DNA of 64,000 nt from Quinella sp. 2Q5 (GTDB taxonomy: Bacteria > Bacillota > Negativicutes > Selenomonadales > Selenomonadaceae), in NCBI GenBank assembly GCA_015206785.1, contig JADEZQ010000002.1:62001-126000 (forward strand), read 5' to 3'. The position numbers and the translations under genes are program-made. Within the stretch, counting starts at the first letter, position 1. The number at the start of each line of letters is the position of its first letter. The notes beneath the pieces are model-generated. The model had not been told where the DNA came from. It searched no databases and worked only from the letters and a program-made list of their open reading frames with translations. Below are positions 43,296-52,904 of the stretch, piece by piece.

Positions 43296-43356
43296 TAGCC
43301 GCAGATTAAGGCTTATCCTTCAAGGGTTTTTACAGTGTTATAGGGAGGTATTTTTA

Positions 43357-44385
43357 ATGGCTGTTAAAGTTGCTATCAATGGTTTCGGTCGTATCGGTCG
43401 CCTTGCGTTCCGTCAAATGTTCGACGCAGAGGGCTACGAGGTCGTCGCTATCAATGACCTGACCAGCCCGAAGATGCTCGCTCACCTTCTCAAGTACGAC
43501 ACCGCGCAGGGCGGTTTCTGCGGTAAAATCGGCGAAGGCAAACACACGGTTGAGGCGAAAGAGAACTCCATCGTTGTCGACGGCAAAGAGATCATCATCT
43601 ACGCTATCAAAGACGCGAAAGAAATCCCCTGGGGCAAACACGAAGTCGACGTCGTCCTCGAATGCACGGGCTTCTACACCAGCAAAGAAAAAGCTTCCGC
43701 ACATATCGAAGCGGGCGCAAAGAAAGTCGTTATCTCGGCTCCGGCTGGCAAAGACCTCCCGACTATCGTCTACAACGTCAACCACAAGACCCTTACCCCG
43801 GACGTGAAAGTTCTTTCGGCGGCATCTTGCACGACCAACTGCTTGGCACCCATGACGCAGGCACTGCACAAACTCGCTCCGATTCAGAGCGGCATTATGG
43901 CAACCATTCACGCCTACACCGGCGACCAAATGCCCCTTGATGGCCCGCAGCGTAAAGGCGACCTCCGTCGCAGCCGCGCATGTGCATGCAACATCGTTCC
44001 CAACAGCACCGGCGCAGCAAAAGCAATCGGCTTGGTCATCCCCGAACTCGACGGCAAACTCATCGGCGCAGCACAGCGCGTCCCGACCCCGACCGGCTCG
44101 ACCACCCTGCTGTTCGCGGTTGTCAAAGGCGAAGTCACCAAAGATCAAATCAACGCCGCTATGAAAGCCGCTTCCAACGAATCCTTCGGCTATTGCGACG
44201 AAGAGATCGTCTCCAGCGACATCATCGGCATGAAATTCGGCTCGCTGTTCGACGCCACGCAGACCATGGTCAGCCCCATTGGCGACGGCAACACGCTCGT
44301 GCAGGTCGTTTCCTGGTACGACAACGAAAACTCCTACACCAGCCAGATGGTTCGCACCATCAAGTACTTCGCAGAACTCAAGTAA
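43357..44385 (+). CDS. gapA: glyceraldehyde-3-phosphate dehydrogenase
   Basis: 342 residues. NAD-binding [15 protein letters not shown] at the start; active-site [13 protein letters not shown] with the nucleophilic Cys; [14 protein letters not shown]-terminal [17 protein letters not shown]. The NAD-preferring glycolytic type. TAGGGAGG precedes the ATG. First gene of a glycolytic block. Codon use is visibly more biased towards C-ending codons than in neighbours, in keeping with high expression. Confidence 0.98.
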   Translation: MAVKVAINGFGRIGRLAFRQMFDAEGYEVVAINDLTSPKMLAHLLKYDTAQGGFCGKIGEGKHTVEAKENSIVVDGKEIIIYAIKDAKEIPWGKHEVDVVLECTGFYTSKEKASAHIEAGAKKVVISAPAGKDLPTIVYNVNHKTLTPDVKVLSAASCTTNCLAPMTQALHKLAPIQSGIMATIHAYTGDQMPLDGPQRKGDLRRSRACACNIVPNSTGAAKAIGLVIPELDGKLIGAAQRVPTPTGSTTLLFAVVKGEVTKDQINAAMKAASNESFGYCDEEIVSSDIIGMKFGSLFDATQTMVSPIGDGNTLVQVVSWYDNENSYTSQMVRTIKYFAELK

Positions 44386-44422
44386 GCCATTGTTAGAAAC
44401 TGAACACGGTTAAGACTCTTAG

Positions 44423-44456
44423 CGGTCCGGCTCTTCTGAAACGTTGGGCCGGACCG
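44423..44456 (+). terminator. hairpin after gapA, probable terminator or processing site
   Basis: Nine-base stem CGGTCCGGC/GCCGGACCG, but only a weak T-tract (TTCGTCATTT) follows, so read-through to pgk-tpiA is likely. Confidence 0.5.
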
Positions 44457-44589
44457 TTCGTCATTTACACGCAGATTTTTGGGGAGGGCAACGTGACGTT
44501 GCATCCTGCGGTCGCGCTCCAACGTTTCACCTGTCGGAGTCTGTCGCCGCGTTCGTATCGTATCGTAAATTTTTTGGGGAGGTTATCTG

Positions 44590-46527
44590 ATGAACAAGAA
44601 GAATATCCGCGACATCAACCTGAAGGGCAAAAAAGTTTTCGTCCGCGTCGACTTCAACGTACCTATGGACGAGAACCAGAACATCACCAACGCCACGCGC
44701 ATTGAAAAAACCCTGCCGACGATCAATTACCTGCTCGAACAGGGCGCGGCGGTCATTCTCGCTTGCCACGTCGGCCGCCCGACCGAAGCTCGCGAACCGA
44801 AATTCTCCACCAAACCCATCGCCAAGAAACTCGCCGAACTTTTGGGCAAGGAAGTCAAGTGGGCGGAAGACTGCATCGGTGAACCCGCAGAGAAGGCCGC
44901 CGCTGCTCTTCAGCCCGGCGAAGTGCTCCTGCTCGAAAACCTCCGCTATCACAAGGAAGAGAAGAAGAATAATCCCCAGTTCGCCAAACAGCTCGCCGCG
45001 CTCGCTGATATCGCAGTCGACGACGCATTCGGTGTCAGCCACCGCGCACACGCCTCCAACGTCGGCATCACGCACTTCCTCGAAACCGCGTCGGGCTTCC
45101 TCATGGAAAAGGAAATCAACTACATCGGCAAGACGCTCGAAGCTCCCGCGCGTCCGTTCGTCGCAATCATCGGCGGCGCAAAAGTTTCCGACAAGATCGG
45201 CGTCATCAGCAACATGATCGACAAGGTCGACACAATCATCATCGGCGGCGGCATGGCTCACACCTTCGACAAGGCGAAAGGCTACGAAGTCGGCACGTCG
45301 CTCCTTGAAGCGGACAAAGTCGAACTCGCCAAAGGTCTGCTCGAAAAAGCCGCGGCTAAGGGCGTCAAAGTCGTTCTGCCCGTTGACCTGGTCGTTGCCA
45401 ACAAATTCGCGGCGGACGCCGAGTTTAAGACCGTTCCCGTTGACCAGTGCCCCGCCGATTGGATGGGTCTCGACAGCGGCGAAAAAACTTCCCAAGAATA
45501 CGTCAAGGCTCTCGAAGGCGCGAAGACGATCATCTGGAACGGACCTATGGGCGTCTTTGAATTCGACAACTTCGCGAAAGGCACGCTCGCAGTTGCACGC
45601 GCGGTTGCTGAAGCCACGGAGAAGGGCGCAATCTCCATCGTCGGCGGCGGCGACTCCATTGCCGCGTTGAAGAAGACCGGTCTCGCCGACAAAATCTCGC
45701 ACATCAGCACCGGCGGCGGCGCAACCCTTGAATATCTCGAAGGCAAAGTTCTGCCCGGCATCGACGCAATTGACGGCGTGGGTCGCACACCGATCATCGC
45801 GGGCAACTGGAAGATGAACAACACCATCAAACAGGGCGTCGCGCTCGTCGAAGAACTCATTCCGCTCGTCAAAGACGCTCAGTGCCGTGTCGTCGTCGCA
45901 CCGACTGCAACCGCCCTTGCCGCCGTCGCCAAAGCCGTCAAGTCCACCAACATTCACGTCGCCGCGCAGAATGTCCATTGGGAACCGAAAGGCGCATACA
46001 CCGGCGAAATCTCCACGGGCATGTTGAACGAAATCAACGTTGATTACGTCGTGCTCGGTCACAGCGAACGCCGCGACTACTTCGGCGAGACCGACGAGGG
46101 CGTCAACAAACGCGCAAAGGCCGCCTTCAACGCGGGCATCACCCCCATCATCTGCTGCGGTGAATCCCTCGAAGTCCGCGAAGCCGGCAACTACATCGAA
46201 TTCGTCACCGGACAGATCGACAAAGACCTTGACGGTTTCGCGCCCGCCGAAGTCAAGAAGCTCGTCATCGCCTACGAACCCATCTGGGCTATCGGCACCG
46301 GCAAGACCGCGACCTTCGACCAGGCGGAGGAAGTCTGCAAGGCTATCCGCGAATGCGTCGCCAAGAAGTTCGGTCAAGATGCGGCCGACGCTATCCGCAT
46401 TCAATACGGCGGCTCCGTCAAGCCCGCAACGATTAAAGACCTCATGAAGCAACCCAACGTTGACGGCGCACTCGTCGGCGGCGCAAGCCTCAAAGCCAGC
46501 GACTTCAGCGCAATCGTCAACTTCTGA
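44590..46527 (+). CDS. pgk-tpiA: fused phosphoglycerate kinase / triose-phosphate isomerase
   Basis: 645 residues in one uninterrupted frame. Residues 1-395 are [59 protein letters not shown] and GGGDSIAAL. Residues 398-645 are [12 protein letters not shown] (catalytic Lys), [12 protein letters not shown] (His), [14 protein letters not shown] (Glu) and YGGSVKPA. Both active sites are complete. The linker is only a few residues (DGVGRTP). Such a fusion is known from Thermotoga. GGGGAGG precedes the ATG. Confidence 0.97.
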   Translation: MNKKNIRDINLKGKKVFVRVDFNVPMDENQNITNATRIEKTLPTINYLLEQGAAVILACHVGRPTEAREPKFSTKPIAKKLAELLGKEVKWAEDCIGEPAEKAAAALQPGEVLLLENLRYHKEEKKNNPQFAKQLAALADIAVDDAFGVSHRAHASNVGITHFLETASGFLMEKEINYIGKTLEAPARPFVAIIGGAKVSDKIGVISNMIDKVDTIIIGGGMAHTFDKAKGYEVGTSLLEADKVELAKGLLEKAAAKGVKVVLPVDLVVANKFAADAEFKTVPVDQCPADWMGLDSGEKTSQEYVKALEGAKTIIWNGPMGVFEFDNFAKGTLAVARAVAEATEKGAISIVGGGDSIAALKKTGLADKISHISTGGGATLEYLEGKVLPGIDAIDGVGRTPIIAGNWKMNNTIKQGVALVEELIPLVKDAQCRVVVAPTATALAAVAKAVKSTNIHVAAQNVHWEPKGAYTGEISTGMLNEINVDYVVLGHSERRDYFGETDEGVNKRAKAAFNAGITPIICCGESLEVREAGNYIEFVTGQIDKDLDGFAPAEVKKLVIAYEPIWAIGTGKTATFDQAEEVCKAIRECVAKKFGQDAADAIRIQYGGSVKPATIKDLMKQPNVDGALVGGASLKASDFSAIVNF

Positions 46528-46578
46528 GCGTTGACTGACCGGAACATCAGCTAATCCGGCGGAAAGGCGGTGATTATT

Positions 46579-46872
46579 GTGGCTAGACTGGAAGCCCGCG
46601 TATCAGACCTTGAACGCAACGTTGATCGCGTTATGACCAAGCTCGACATGTTCATTGAGGAAAGTCGCGAAGCGCGCGAGAAACTTGATGCTGACCTGCG
46701 CGAGGCACGCGGAAAACATGATGCTGATATGCGAGACATGCGCGAAAGACATGATAACGATATGAGGGAGATGCGACAATCTATTGACGGCATGGGCAAA
46801 CACGTCCGCAATATGTCCATCGTCACGATAATCGGTATCGCCGCGATGGTCGTCGCCGTCTTCCTGAAGTAG
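46579..46872 (+). CDS. small coiled-coil protein with C-terminal membrane anchor
   Basis: 97 residues. Residues 5-70 form a highly charged coiled coil with repeats of about 8-11 residues (DADLREARGKH, DADMRDMRERH, DNDMREMRQS); the last 20 residues are a membrane helix ending in a lysine. The architecture resembles DUF1640/Haemolysin-XhlA-like small proteins but no firm family. The GTG at 46579 is chosen for spacing to AAAGGCGG. It lies between tpiA and gpmI, with its own terminator downstream. Confidence 0.65.
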   Translation: MARLEARVSDLERNVDRVMTKLDMFIEESREAREKLDADLREARGKHDADMRDMRERHDNDMREMRQSIDGMGKHVRNMSIVTIIGIAAMVVAVFLK

Positions 46873-46901
46873 CTTGAAAAATTTTCATACGACAAAATAT
46901 A

Positions 46902-46957
46902 AGCCGCCAATTTAGTGGCTAGTAACTAGTTGCTAGTTGTTAGGTTGGCGGTTTTTC
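46902..46957 (+). terminator. terminator after the coiled-coil gene
   Basis: AGCCGCCAA (46902-46910) pairs with TTGGCGGT (46945-46952), followed by TTTTTCTTC. The loop holds a short CTAGTAACTAGTTGCTAG inverted repeat. Confidence 0.8.
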
Positions 46958-46980
46958 TTCACAATGCAGAGGGACTCGAC

Positions 46981-47358
46981 ATGAAACGAATCATCTTCGC
47001 GGTGATGTTCGTCGTCGCGCTCAGTGTCGCTCAAACTTGCGCGGCGCGTGACGTTTGGGTTGCGCATTGGGATTCGGAAGGCATCGACGTCTACGCGGAC
47101 GACAATTCCATTCGCGGCGACGTGGCTCAAAGCGGCACCAGATACTTCAAGGTCACGACCAAATTCGTCCGCGGCGGCAAAGTTCAACAGGTCGTCAACT
47201 GGACGTTCAGCAAACACCGCGACGACATGTGGCGATACGAAACGAATACAATGAGCGGCGGTCACACGACGGTTGTCATTCCGCGCAGCCCGCTGTTTGA
47301 ATTCTGCATGGGCAAGCTCGGCTGGTCGTACAGAATCGTTGATATGTGGTATTACTAA
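46981..47358 (+). CDS. small exported protein, function unknown
   Basis: 125 residues with a clear signal peptide (MKRIIFAVMFVVALSVAQTCAA). The mature part is a compact, Trp/Tyr-rich domain (VWVAHWDSEGIDVYADDNSI, KVTTKFVRGGKVQQVVNWTF) that looks like a small beta-rich surface or periplasmic protein of a type often found in Negativicutes. Family not named. It ends 14 bp before gpmI. Confidence 0.7.
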   Translation: MKRIIFAVMFVVALSVAQTCAARDVWVAHWDSEGIDVYADDNSIRGDVAQSGTRYFKVTTKFVRGGKVQQVVNWTFSKHRDDMWRYETNTMSGGHTTVVIPRSPLFEFCMGKLGWSYRIVDMWYY

Positions 47359-47372
47359 AGGAGAGTGCTACG

Positions 47373-48908
47373 ATGGCAAAAATTAAACACGCACCGATTT
47401 GCTTGATTATCATGGACGGCTGGGGCATCGGCAACGAGACCGACAAGTTCAACGCAATTCAAGTCGGCAACACGCCCGTGCTCGACGAACTCGTCAAGAA
47501 CTATCCCAACGCGCAACTGCAGGCGTCCGGCGAATACGTCGGGCTTCCTGATGGGCAGATGGGCAACTCCGAAGTCGGGCACATGAATATCGGCGCGGGC
47601 AGAATCATCTATCAGCCGCTGACGAAAATCACCAAGGCTATCCGCGACGGCGACTTCTTCACCAACAAAGCTCTCGTCGGCGTCATCGACAAGGTCATCG
47701 CTTCGAACGGCGCGTTGCATCTGTTCGGACTCGTCTCGCCTGGCGGCGTCCATAGCCACACCGAACATCTTTACGGTCTGCTCAAGCTCGCCAAGCAGAA
47801 GGGTGTCGGCAAAGTCTACGTCCACTGCTTCCTTGACGGGCGCGACGTGCCGCCCAGCTCCGCCGCTGAATATCTCGCTGAACTCGAACAGCAGATTCAG
47901 GAGATCGGCATTGGTCAAATCGCCGTCATCAGCGGCCGCTATTACGCAATGGACCGCGACAAACGTTGGGACCGCGTGCAGAAAGCTTACGACGCCATAG
48001 CCAAGGCAGACGCTCCGAAGAAATCTTCCGCCGCCGAAGCGATTCAGGCATCCTACGACGCGAAGGTCACCGACGAATTTGTCAACCCCGTCGTCATCGG
48101 CGACTACCCCGGCATCGGCAAGGCGGACGGCGTGATTTTCTTCAACTTCCGCCCCGACCGTGCACGCGAGCTCACGCACGCCTTCACCGACAAAAAATTT
48201 GACGGCTTCCCGCGCGTGGAAGAGATCGTTGGCATTCCCTTCGCCACAATGACGCAATACGAGGAGGGCTTGAACGTCGACGTCGCCTATCCGCCCGAAA
48301 GCGTCGTCAACGGCTTGGGCGAGACCATCAGCAAGGCGGGCTTGAATCAGCTGCGCATTGCCGAGACCGAGAAATATGCTCACGTCACGTTCTTCTTCAA
48401 TGGCGGCGTCGAAGAACCTTACGCGGGCGAAGACCGTATCCTCGTGCCCAGCCCGAAGGTTGCAACTTACGACCTCAAGCCGGAGATGAGTGCACCGACC
48501 GTCACGCTCAAGGTTGCCGAAGCGATTCTGTCCGAGAAGTACGACTTCATTATCCTCAACTTCGCAAACGGCGACATGGTCGGGCACACCGGCGTTATGA
48601 AGGCGGCTGTTCAGGCAGTCGAGACCGTTGACGTTTGCGTCGGCATTTTCATCGCGTGCATGAAGAAAATCGGCGGCGAAGTCGTCATCATCGCTGACCA
48701 CGGCAACGCCGATCAGATGTTCGACTACAAGCTTAAGGAGCCGTTCACCGCGCACACCACCAACCCCGTGCCGATTATCGTCGTCTCTGACCGCGTGGCT
48801 GCCGTCAAAGATGGTGCGCTCTGCGACGTGGCACCGACGCTTTTGACGATGGCGGGCATGGACATTCCCGCGGAAATGACCGGCAAATCGCTCGTCACGA
48901 TGAAATAA
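47373..48908 (+). CDS. gpmI: 2,3-bisphosphoglycerate-independent phosphoglycerate mutase
   Basis: 511 residues; alkaline-phosphatase-superfamily mutase with two Mn ions. ICLIIMDGWGIGN (metal Asp), GQMGNSEVGHMNIGAGRI with the phosphorylated Ser, VHCFLDGRDVPPSSA, and IIADHGNADQM plus TAHTTNPVP near the end. AAGGAG precedes the ATG. Completes the gapA-pgk-tpiA-gpmI block; enolase is not in the window. Confidence 0.97.
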   Translation: MAKIKHAPICLIIMDGWGIGNETDKFNAIQVGNTPVLDELVKNYPNAQLQASGEYVGLPDGQMGNSEVGHMNIGAGRIIYQPLTKITKAIRDGDFFTNKALVGVIDKVIASNGALHLFGLVSPGGVHSHTEHLYGLLKLAKQKGVGKVYVHCFLDGRDVPPSSAAEYLAELEQQIQEIGIGQIAVISGRYYAMDRDKRWDRVQKAYDAIAKADAPKKSSAAEAIQASYDAKVTDEFVNPVVIGDYPGIGKADGVIFFNFRPDRARELTHAFTDKKFDGFPRVEEIVGIPFATMTQYEEGLNVDVAYPPESVVNGLGETISKAGLNQLRIAETEKYAHVTFFFNGGVEEPYAGEDRILVPSPKVATYDLKPEMSAPTVTLKVAEAILSEKYDFIILNFANGDMVGHTGVMKAAVQAVETVDVCVGIFIACMKKIGGEVVIIADHGNADQMFDYKLKEPFTAHTTNPVPIIVVSDRVAAVKDGALCDVAPTLLTMAGMDIPAEMTGKSLVTMK

Positions 48909-48929
48909 TTTCTACCGCATAAAATTTTT

Positions 48930-48968
48930 GGGCGGCGGTCGTCACGTGAGCCGTCGCCCGATTTTTTT
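48930..48968 (+). terminator. terminator of gpmI
   Basis: GGGC-GGCGG / CCGTC-GCCC stem and seven T residues. Confidence 0.88.
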
Positions 48969-48987
48969 GCTGAAGGGTGTGATTCGA

Positions 48988-49566
48988 ATGATGAAAAAAT
49001 TTTTCGCGGCGGTGATGTTGACGTTGCTGCTGACGCTGACGACTTCGGCCGCGGACGCGGCGACCGCTGCTGAGAAACGTCAACAGATCGACGAACTTTC
49101 CGCCAAGGCTCTCGCCAAGCTCTACGAGAAATATCCGCACGCACAGCGCGTCATCAACGAGACCTACGCCTGGGCGACGCTGTCGAACACGGGCATAAAG
49201 CTCGGTCTGTTCGGTGACGCTCACGGTCGCGGCGTCGCCGTCAACAACCAAACGGGCGAACGCGTCTATCTGAAGATGGCGGAACAATCCGTCGGGCTCG
49301 GCATCGGCGCGAAGGAATACAACCTGATCTTCCTGATTGCCAACCGCGAAGCCTGGGACAACTTCATCATCGGCAAGATTCGGTTCGGCACGTCGGCTGA
49401 GGCGTCGGCTAGCGACGGCATTAGCGGCGGCACGATTGAAGGCGCGGATTACGTTGCGCCGGGCGTTTGGGTTTTCCAGATGACGACGAAGGGTCTGGCG
49501 TTGCAAGCCGAACTTAAGGGCACGAAGATTTGGCGAGACAAGAAGCTCAATGAGGTGAAGTCATGA
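48988..49566 (+). CDS. exported SYLF/Ysc84-type lipid-binding-domain protein
   Basis: 192 residues: signal peptide (MMKKFFAAVMLTLLLTLTTSAADAA) and a domain with the pattern of bacterial YSC84/SYLF proteins: YEKYPHAQRVINETYAWATLSNTGIKLGLFGDAHGRGVAV, then SVGLGIGAKEYNLIFLIANREAWDNF, and VFQMTTKGLALQAELKGTKIW. SYLF domains bind phosphoinositides in eukaryotes; the role in bacteria is unclear. Its stop overlaps the next gene's ATG. Confidence 0.75.
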   Translation: MMKKFFAAVMLTLLLTLTTSAADAATAAEKRQQIDELSAKALAKLYEKYPHAQRVINETYAWATLSNTGIKLGLFGDAHGRGVAVNNQTGERVYLKMAEQSVGLGIGAKEYNLIFLIANREAWDNFIIGKIRFGTSAEASASDGISGGTIEGADYVAPGVWVFQMTTKGLALQAELKGTKIWRDKKLNEVKS

Positions 49567-50033
49567 AAAAATTTTTCGCGCTGACGATTTTGCTGACGTG
49601 CCTGTTGACGTCGACTGCTCTGGCGGCGAACAACATCGTCGCGACATATTTCGTGGTGAACTGCCGCGAATCGATCACTCTGCGCGCTGAGCCGTCGGTC
49701 TATGCACGGGAGCTGGCGCAGATTCCGCTCGGTCAAGCTGTCGGTTTCATCGCCAACGTCGGCAACGGCTTCTGCAAGATCAATTACGACGGGCTTGTCG
49801 GCTACGCGCTGGCGGAATATCTTGCGCCCCAACAATCGACGCGCGACGCAACCATCGTCAATTGCAGGGAGTCCGTCACCCTGCGCGAAGTCCCCTCGGT
49901 CTACGGCAATGAGCTGGCGCAAATTCCGCTCGGTGCTCGCGTCCGCGTCCACAGCGAAGGCAACGAGTTCTACGAGGTCGAATACCGCGGCATCGTCGGC
50001 TTCGTGCTGAAAACTTACGTCGCGCTCGACTGA
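49563..50033 (+). CDS. exported protein with two SH3b domains
   Basis: 156 residues: signal peptide (cleavage near TALAANN), then two homologous SH3-type repeats of about 60 residues, each with VNCRESITLRAEPSVYARELAQIPLG-like sequence (residues 33-85 and 96-150). Bacterial SH3b domains usually bind cell-wall peptides. There is no catalytic domain. Translationally coupled to the SYLF gene. Confidence 0.82.
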   Translation: MKKFFALTILLTCLLTSTALAANNIVATYFVVNCRESITLRAEPSVYARELAQIPLGQAVGFIANVGNGFCKINYDGLVGYALAEYLAPQQSTRDATIVNCRESVTLREVPSVYGNELAQIPLGARVRVHSEGNEFYEVEYRGIVGFVLKTYVALD

Positions 50034-50040
50034 CCGTTGG

Positions 50041-50069
50041 TTGCGAAAAGATTTGCGCCGTGTTATAAT
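50041..50069 (+). promoter_or_regulatory. promoter of the 50142-GH84 operon
   Basis: TTGCGA, 17-bp spacer, perfect TATAAT, 8 bp after the SH3b stop codon. Confidence 0.8.
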
Positions 50070-50078
50070 CGCGCCGCA

Positions 50079-50114
50079 GTTGCCCTCCTGCAGGAGGGAA
50101 TTTTTTTGGGCAAC
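50079..50114 (+). terminator. terminator hairpin inside the leader, with competing outer stem (possible attenuator)
   Basis: CCCTCC-TGCA-GGAGGG (50083-50098) followed by AATTTTTTT is a good terminator placed just after the predicted transcription start. GTTGCCC (50079-50085) can instead pair with GGGCAAC (50108-50114); the two structures share CCC and exclude each other. Confidence 0.65.
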
Positions 50115-50141
50115 GAAAATTTTATCGGAGGTTGAAAAATT

Positions 50142-50681
50142 TTGGCGATTATACTCATGGCATTGGTCGCGGCGATTTTGACGGTGTCGGTGGCGACGTG
50201 GCTGTATCTGCGCGGGCGCGAAGAACGTCTCGTTCCCAAGCTCGACAGCCGCACGCCGTTCGCCGTTGAAGCTCGCGACGAAAAATCCATCACGCTGTCG
50301 ACGACGATTGAATTCCGCAACGAGGGCACGCAGTCGGCAATGATCGTCGACGCCATCTGCCACCCGCTGTTGCCGTTCGAACAGTACGACGGCTTTGATG
50401 TGCGCGGCAAGGCTGAACGTAAAGGCGTCCCGCGTCAAGACGATTACTTTGAGGCGTTGGTCATTGAACACCAACAGAGCGCGTATCTGGTGGCGAAGGT
50501 CACGCTCACGGCTCGCAAAGGTCTCTCGCTTAAGGAGGCGGCCGCTCACGCAGTGGACTTCCCCGTCGAATTCCTTTACCGCGAAGTTGGGCGCAACCCC
50601 ATGCGTTGGACGATTGCCCGCGTGATTTTGCCCGCCGAGGAGCTCGCCAAACTCGTCGGCGTTGAACTCGTCAGCGATTGA
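50142..50681 (+). CDS. membrane-anchored protein of unknown function
   Basis: 179 residues with an N-terminal membrane helix (residues 2-22) and a mostly beta extracytoplasmic domain ([41 protein letters not shown]). No family recognised. TTG start with CGGAGG about ten bases upstream. First gene of a unit with the CofE-like and GH84 genes. Confidence 0.65.
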   Translation: MAIILMALVAAILTVSVATWLYLRGREERLVPKLDSRTPFAVEARDEKSITLSTTIEFRNEGTQSAMIVDAICHPLLPFEQYDGFDVRGKAERKGVPRQDDYFEALVIEHQQSAYLVAKVTLTARKGLSLKEAAAHAVDFPVEFLYREVGRNPMRWTIARVILPAEELAKLVGVELVSD

Positions 50682-50692
50682 GGAGGATTCTT

Positions 50693-51352
50693 ATGAACGT
50701 GGAAATCATTCCGATAACAACCAGAATTTTGACGCCCAAGGATGATATCGTCGACGTGATCGAACGCTACACCCGCGACATCATCGGCCCCGACGACGTG
50801 GTCACCGTGGCTGAAAGCGTCGTCGCCATAACGCAGGGCAACATCATTCGTCCCGACGAGATGAAGTTGAGCTGCCTGGCAAAACTCTGTTGCCGCTTCA
50901 TTCCTGACTACGGTTCACTGGCGACGCCGCACGGCATGCAAGCTCTGATGGAGCGCGAAGGCGAATGGCGCGTGGCGTTCGCGTTGATGGGCGGTTTCCT
51001 CGGCAAGATTGTCGGACTGCGCGGGCTGTTCTATAAGTGGGGCGGACGTCAGGCGGCGTTGATTGACGACGTGACCGGCACGATGCCGCCGTTCGACAAA
51101 TGCGTCGTCTACGGTCCGGAAAATCCCGAACAGGTCTGCGCGGCTCTTAAGGCTCGGCTCAAATGTTTCGGCGCGATGATTGCCGACGTCAACGATTTGA
51201 AACGCTCGCGGATTGTCGGCGCGACGCCCGGAATGGATGCGCAGCTCGCGTCGGATTTGCTGATCGATAACCCGTTCGGCAACGCCTCGCAGAAACGCCC
51301 GATATGTCTGCTGAAAAATTTCCGCCGCTATCAAGAGGAGCAGGCACGATGA
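50693..51352 (+). CDS. CofE-like (coenzyme F420-0 glutamate ligase family) protein
   Basis: 219 residues. [47 protein letters not shown] is the N-terminal CofE/FbiB-type motif. Similar stand-alone proteins are frequent in Firmicutes that lack F420, so the true substrate is uncertain. GGAGG precedes the ATG at 50693. Confidence 0.75.
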   Translation: MNVEIIPITTRILTPKDDIVDVIERYTRDIIGPDDVVTVAESVVAITQGNIIRPDEMKLSCLAKLCCRFIPDYGSLATPHGMQALMEREGEWRVAFALMGGFLGKIVGLRGLFYKWGGRQAALIDDVTGTMPPFDKCVVYGPENPEQVCAALKARLKCFGAMIADVNDLKRSRIVGATPGMDAQLASDLLIDNPFGNASQKRPICLLKNFRRYQEEQAR

Positions 51353-52779
51353 AAAAATTTTTTGCGCTGATAATTTTGGCGGCGATGATTTTCGGGGGCG
51401 GAACCGTTCACGCGATACCCATTCCCCTGCGCGGCGTCATTGAAGGTTTTTACGGCACACCCTGGACGTTCGATGAGCGCGCCGACGTGATTGACTTCTG
51501 CCGCCGAAATAATTTGAATTCCTACGTCTACGCGCCCAAGGACGATCCCTATCACCGCGACAAATGGCGCACACCCTATCCCGCCGACAAACTCGATGAG
51601 CTGAGCCTGCTCGTTGCCGTCGCCAAAGATAACGACGTTCGCTTCATCTTCGCGGTGAGCCCCGGGCTCGACCTCAACTACACGGGTCCGAAGAGCGATG
51701 ACGACTTCGACGCGATGATCCGCAAGCTCGACGCGATGTATGCTGTCGGTGTTCGAGACTTCGCGATTTTTTTCGACGACCTCAAAGACGACAAGGGACG
51801 TCACCACGAGGACGGCAAGGCTCAAGCCGAATTCCTCAACCGCGTGCAAAAAAATCTGCGCGACCGCTACAAGGACGTCGCCCCGCTGATTATGGTACCG
51901 ACGGAATATTTTTATGACGACATGGTCGACGGCGACAAGATCAAGCCATACACCCGCGACCTGGCAGAAAATCTCGACCCGCGAATCGTCGTGCTGTACA
52001 CCGGCAGAGGCGTCGTCTGCGATGGAATTACCGACGCCGAGCTCGCCAAAGTCAACAAAATTTTCGGGCGCGAAGTCGGCATCTGGTGGAACTATCCCGT
52101 CAACGATTACCCTTTGACGCCCGACGGCAACCGCAACGTCAAGCTCGCGCTCGGTGCGATTGAAAAACTTCCGTCCGGAAAGATGACGGCGATCTTCTTC
52201 AACCCGATGGCGCAGGTGCAGATGTCGAAGGTTTCTCTGGCGACGGGTGCCGTCTACGCGAACAACCCCGTCACCTACGACGCCGACGCCGCGTGGAATT
52301 CCGTCATGGACGAGCAGTTCGGCACGCTCGCCCCCGCGATGAAAACTTTCGCCGAACATTCACGCCGCATGGAAAATTCTTGGGCTCACGTCGGTCCGCA
52401 AGACGCTCCCGAATTCAAATCCGCCGCGCAGATTGTTTTGAGCGACGCCCGCCGAAAACTTTCGCCGGACTTCACCGCGCTCGAACAGATGATCGACAAC
52501 ATGGAGCTCGCCGCGGATATCCTGTTGCGCCGCCTGCCGACGGAATATCTGGACGAATGCCGCCCGCAACTCGAACAGCTCGAGCGCACGGCTCTGGCGG
52601 ACAGAGTGGCTGTCGAATCATTGCGCAAGGGGAAGCTCGATCCGCGGCTGAAGATCCTGCGCGAAGAGATTGCCGCCAACGAACGTCAAGCAATCGTGTC
52701 GGAATCGGCGGCGCGGCAGTTCATCGACGACGTGATAAAATTTTTCGACACTCAATCCAAATCCAAACGCCGCAAATGA
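51349..52779 (+). CDS. exported GH84 beta-N-acetylglucosaminidase (O-GlcNAcase-like)
   Basis: 476 residues. Signal peptide ([22 protein letters not shown]), then a TIM-barrel GH84 domain: [23 protein letters not shown] (residues 28-50), [16 protein letters not shown], and [10 protein letters not shown] with the catalytic Asp143-Asp144 pair, followed by [10 protein letters not shown]. The C-terminal 150 residues are helical. GH84 enzymes cleave O-GlcNAc from proteins or hexosamines from glycans, as in gut and oral bacteria acting on host glycans. The ATG overlaps the preceding stop. Confidence 0.9.
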   Translation: MKKFFALIILAAMIFGGGTVHAIPIPLRGVIEGFYGTPWTFDERADVIDFCRRNNLNSYVYAPKDDPYHRDKWRTPYPADKLDELSLLVAVAKDNDVRFIFAVSPGLDLNYTGPKSDDDFDAMIRKLDAMYAVGVRDFAIFFDDLKDDKGRHHEDGKAQAEFLNRVQKNLRDRYKDVAPLIMVPTEYFYDDMVDGDKIKPYTRDLAENLDPRIVVLYTGRGVVCDGITDAELAKVNKIFGREVGIWWNYPVNDYPLTPDGNRNVKLALGAIEKLPSGKMTAIFFNPMAQVQMSKVSLATGAVYANNPVTYDADAAWNSVMDEQFGTLAPAMKTFAEHSRRMENSWAHVGPQDAPEFKSAAQIVLSDARRKLSPDFTALEQMIDNMELAADILLRRLPTEYLDECRPQLEQLERTALADRVAVESLRKGKLDPRLKILREEIAANERQAIVSESAARQFIDDVIKFFDTQSKSKRRK

Positions 52780-52783
52780 AAAA

Positions 52784-52817
52784 CGGGCGAACCGTGTAGG
52801 TCGCCCGAATTTTTTTT
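52784..52817 (+). terminator. terminator of the GH84 gene
   Basis: CGGGCGA/TCGCCCG stem followed by eight T residues. Confidence 0.9.
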
Positions 52818-52904
52818 GCGCGGGTCTGCGAATTGAGCTTGGTCGGTTGCCGTGACGTGTTGCGGTGAATCTTTGCCGCCCGAAAAGAATTTTCCCGTTC
52901 AATG

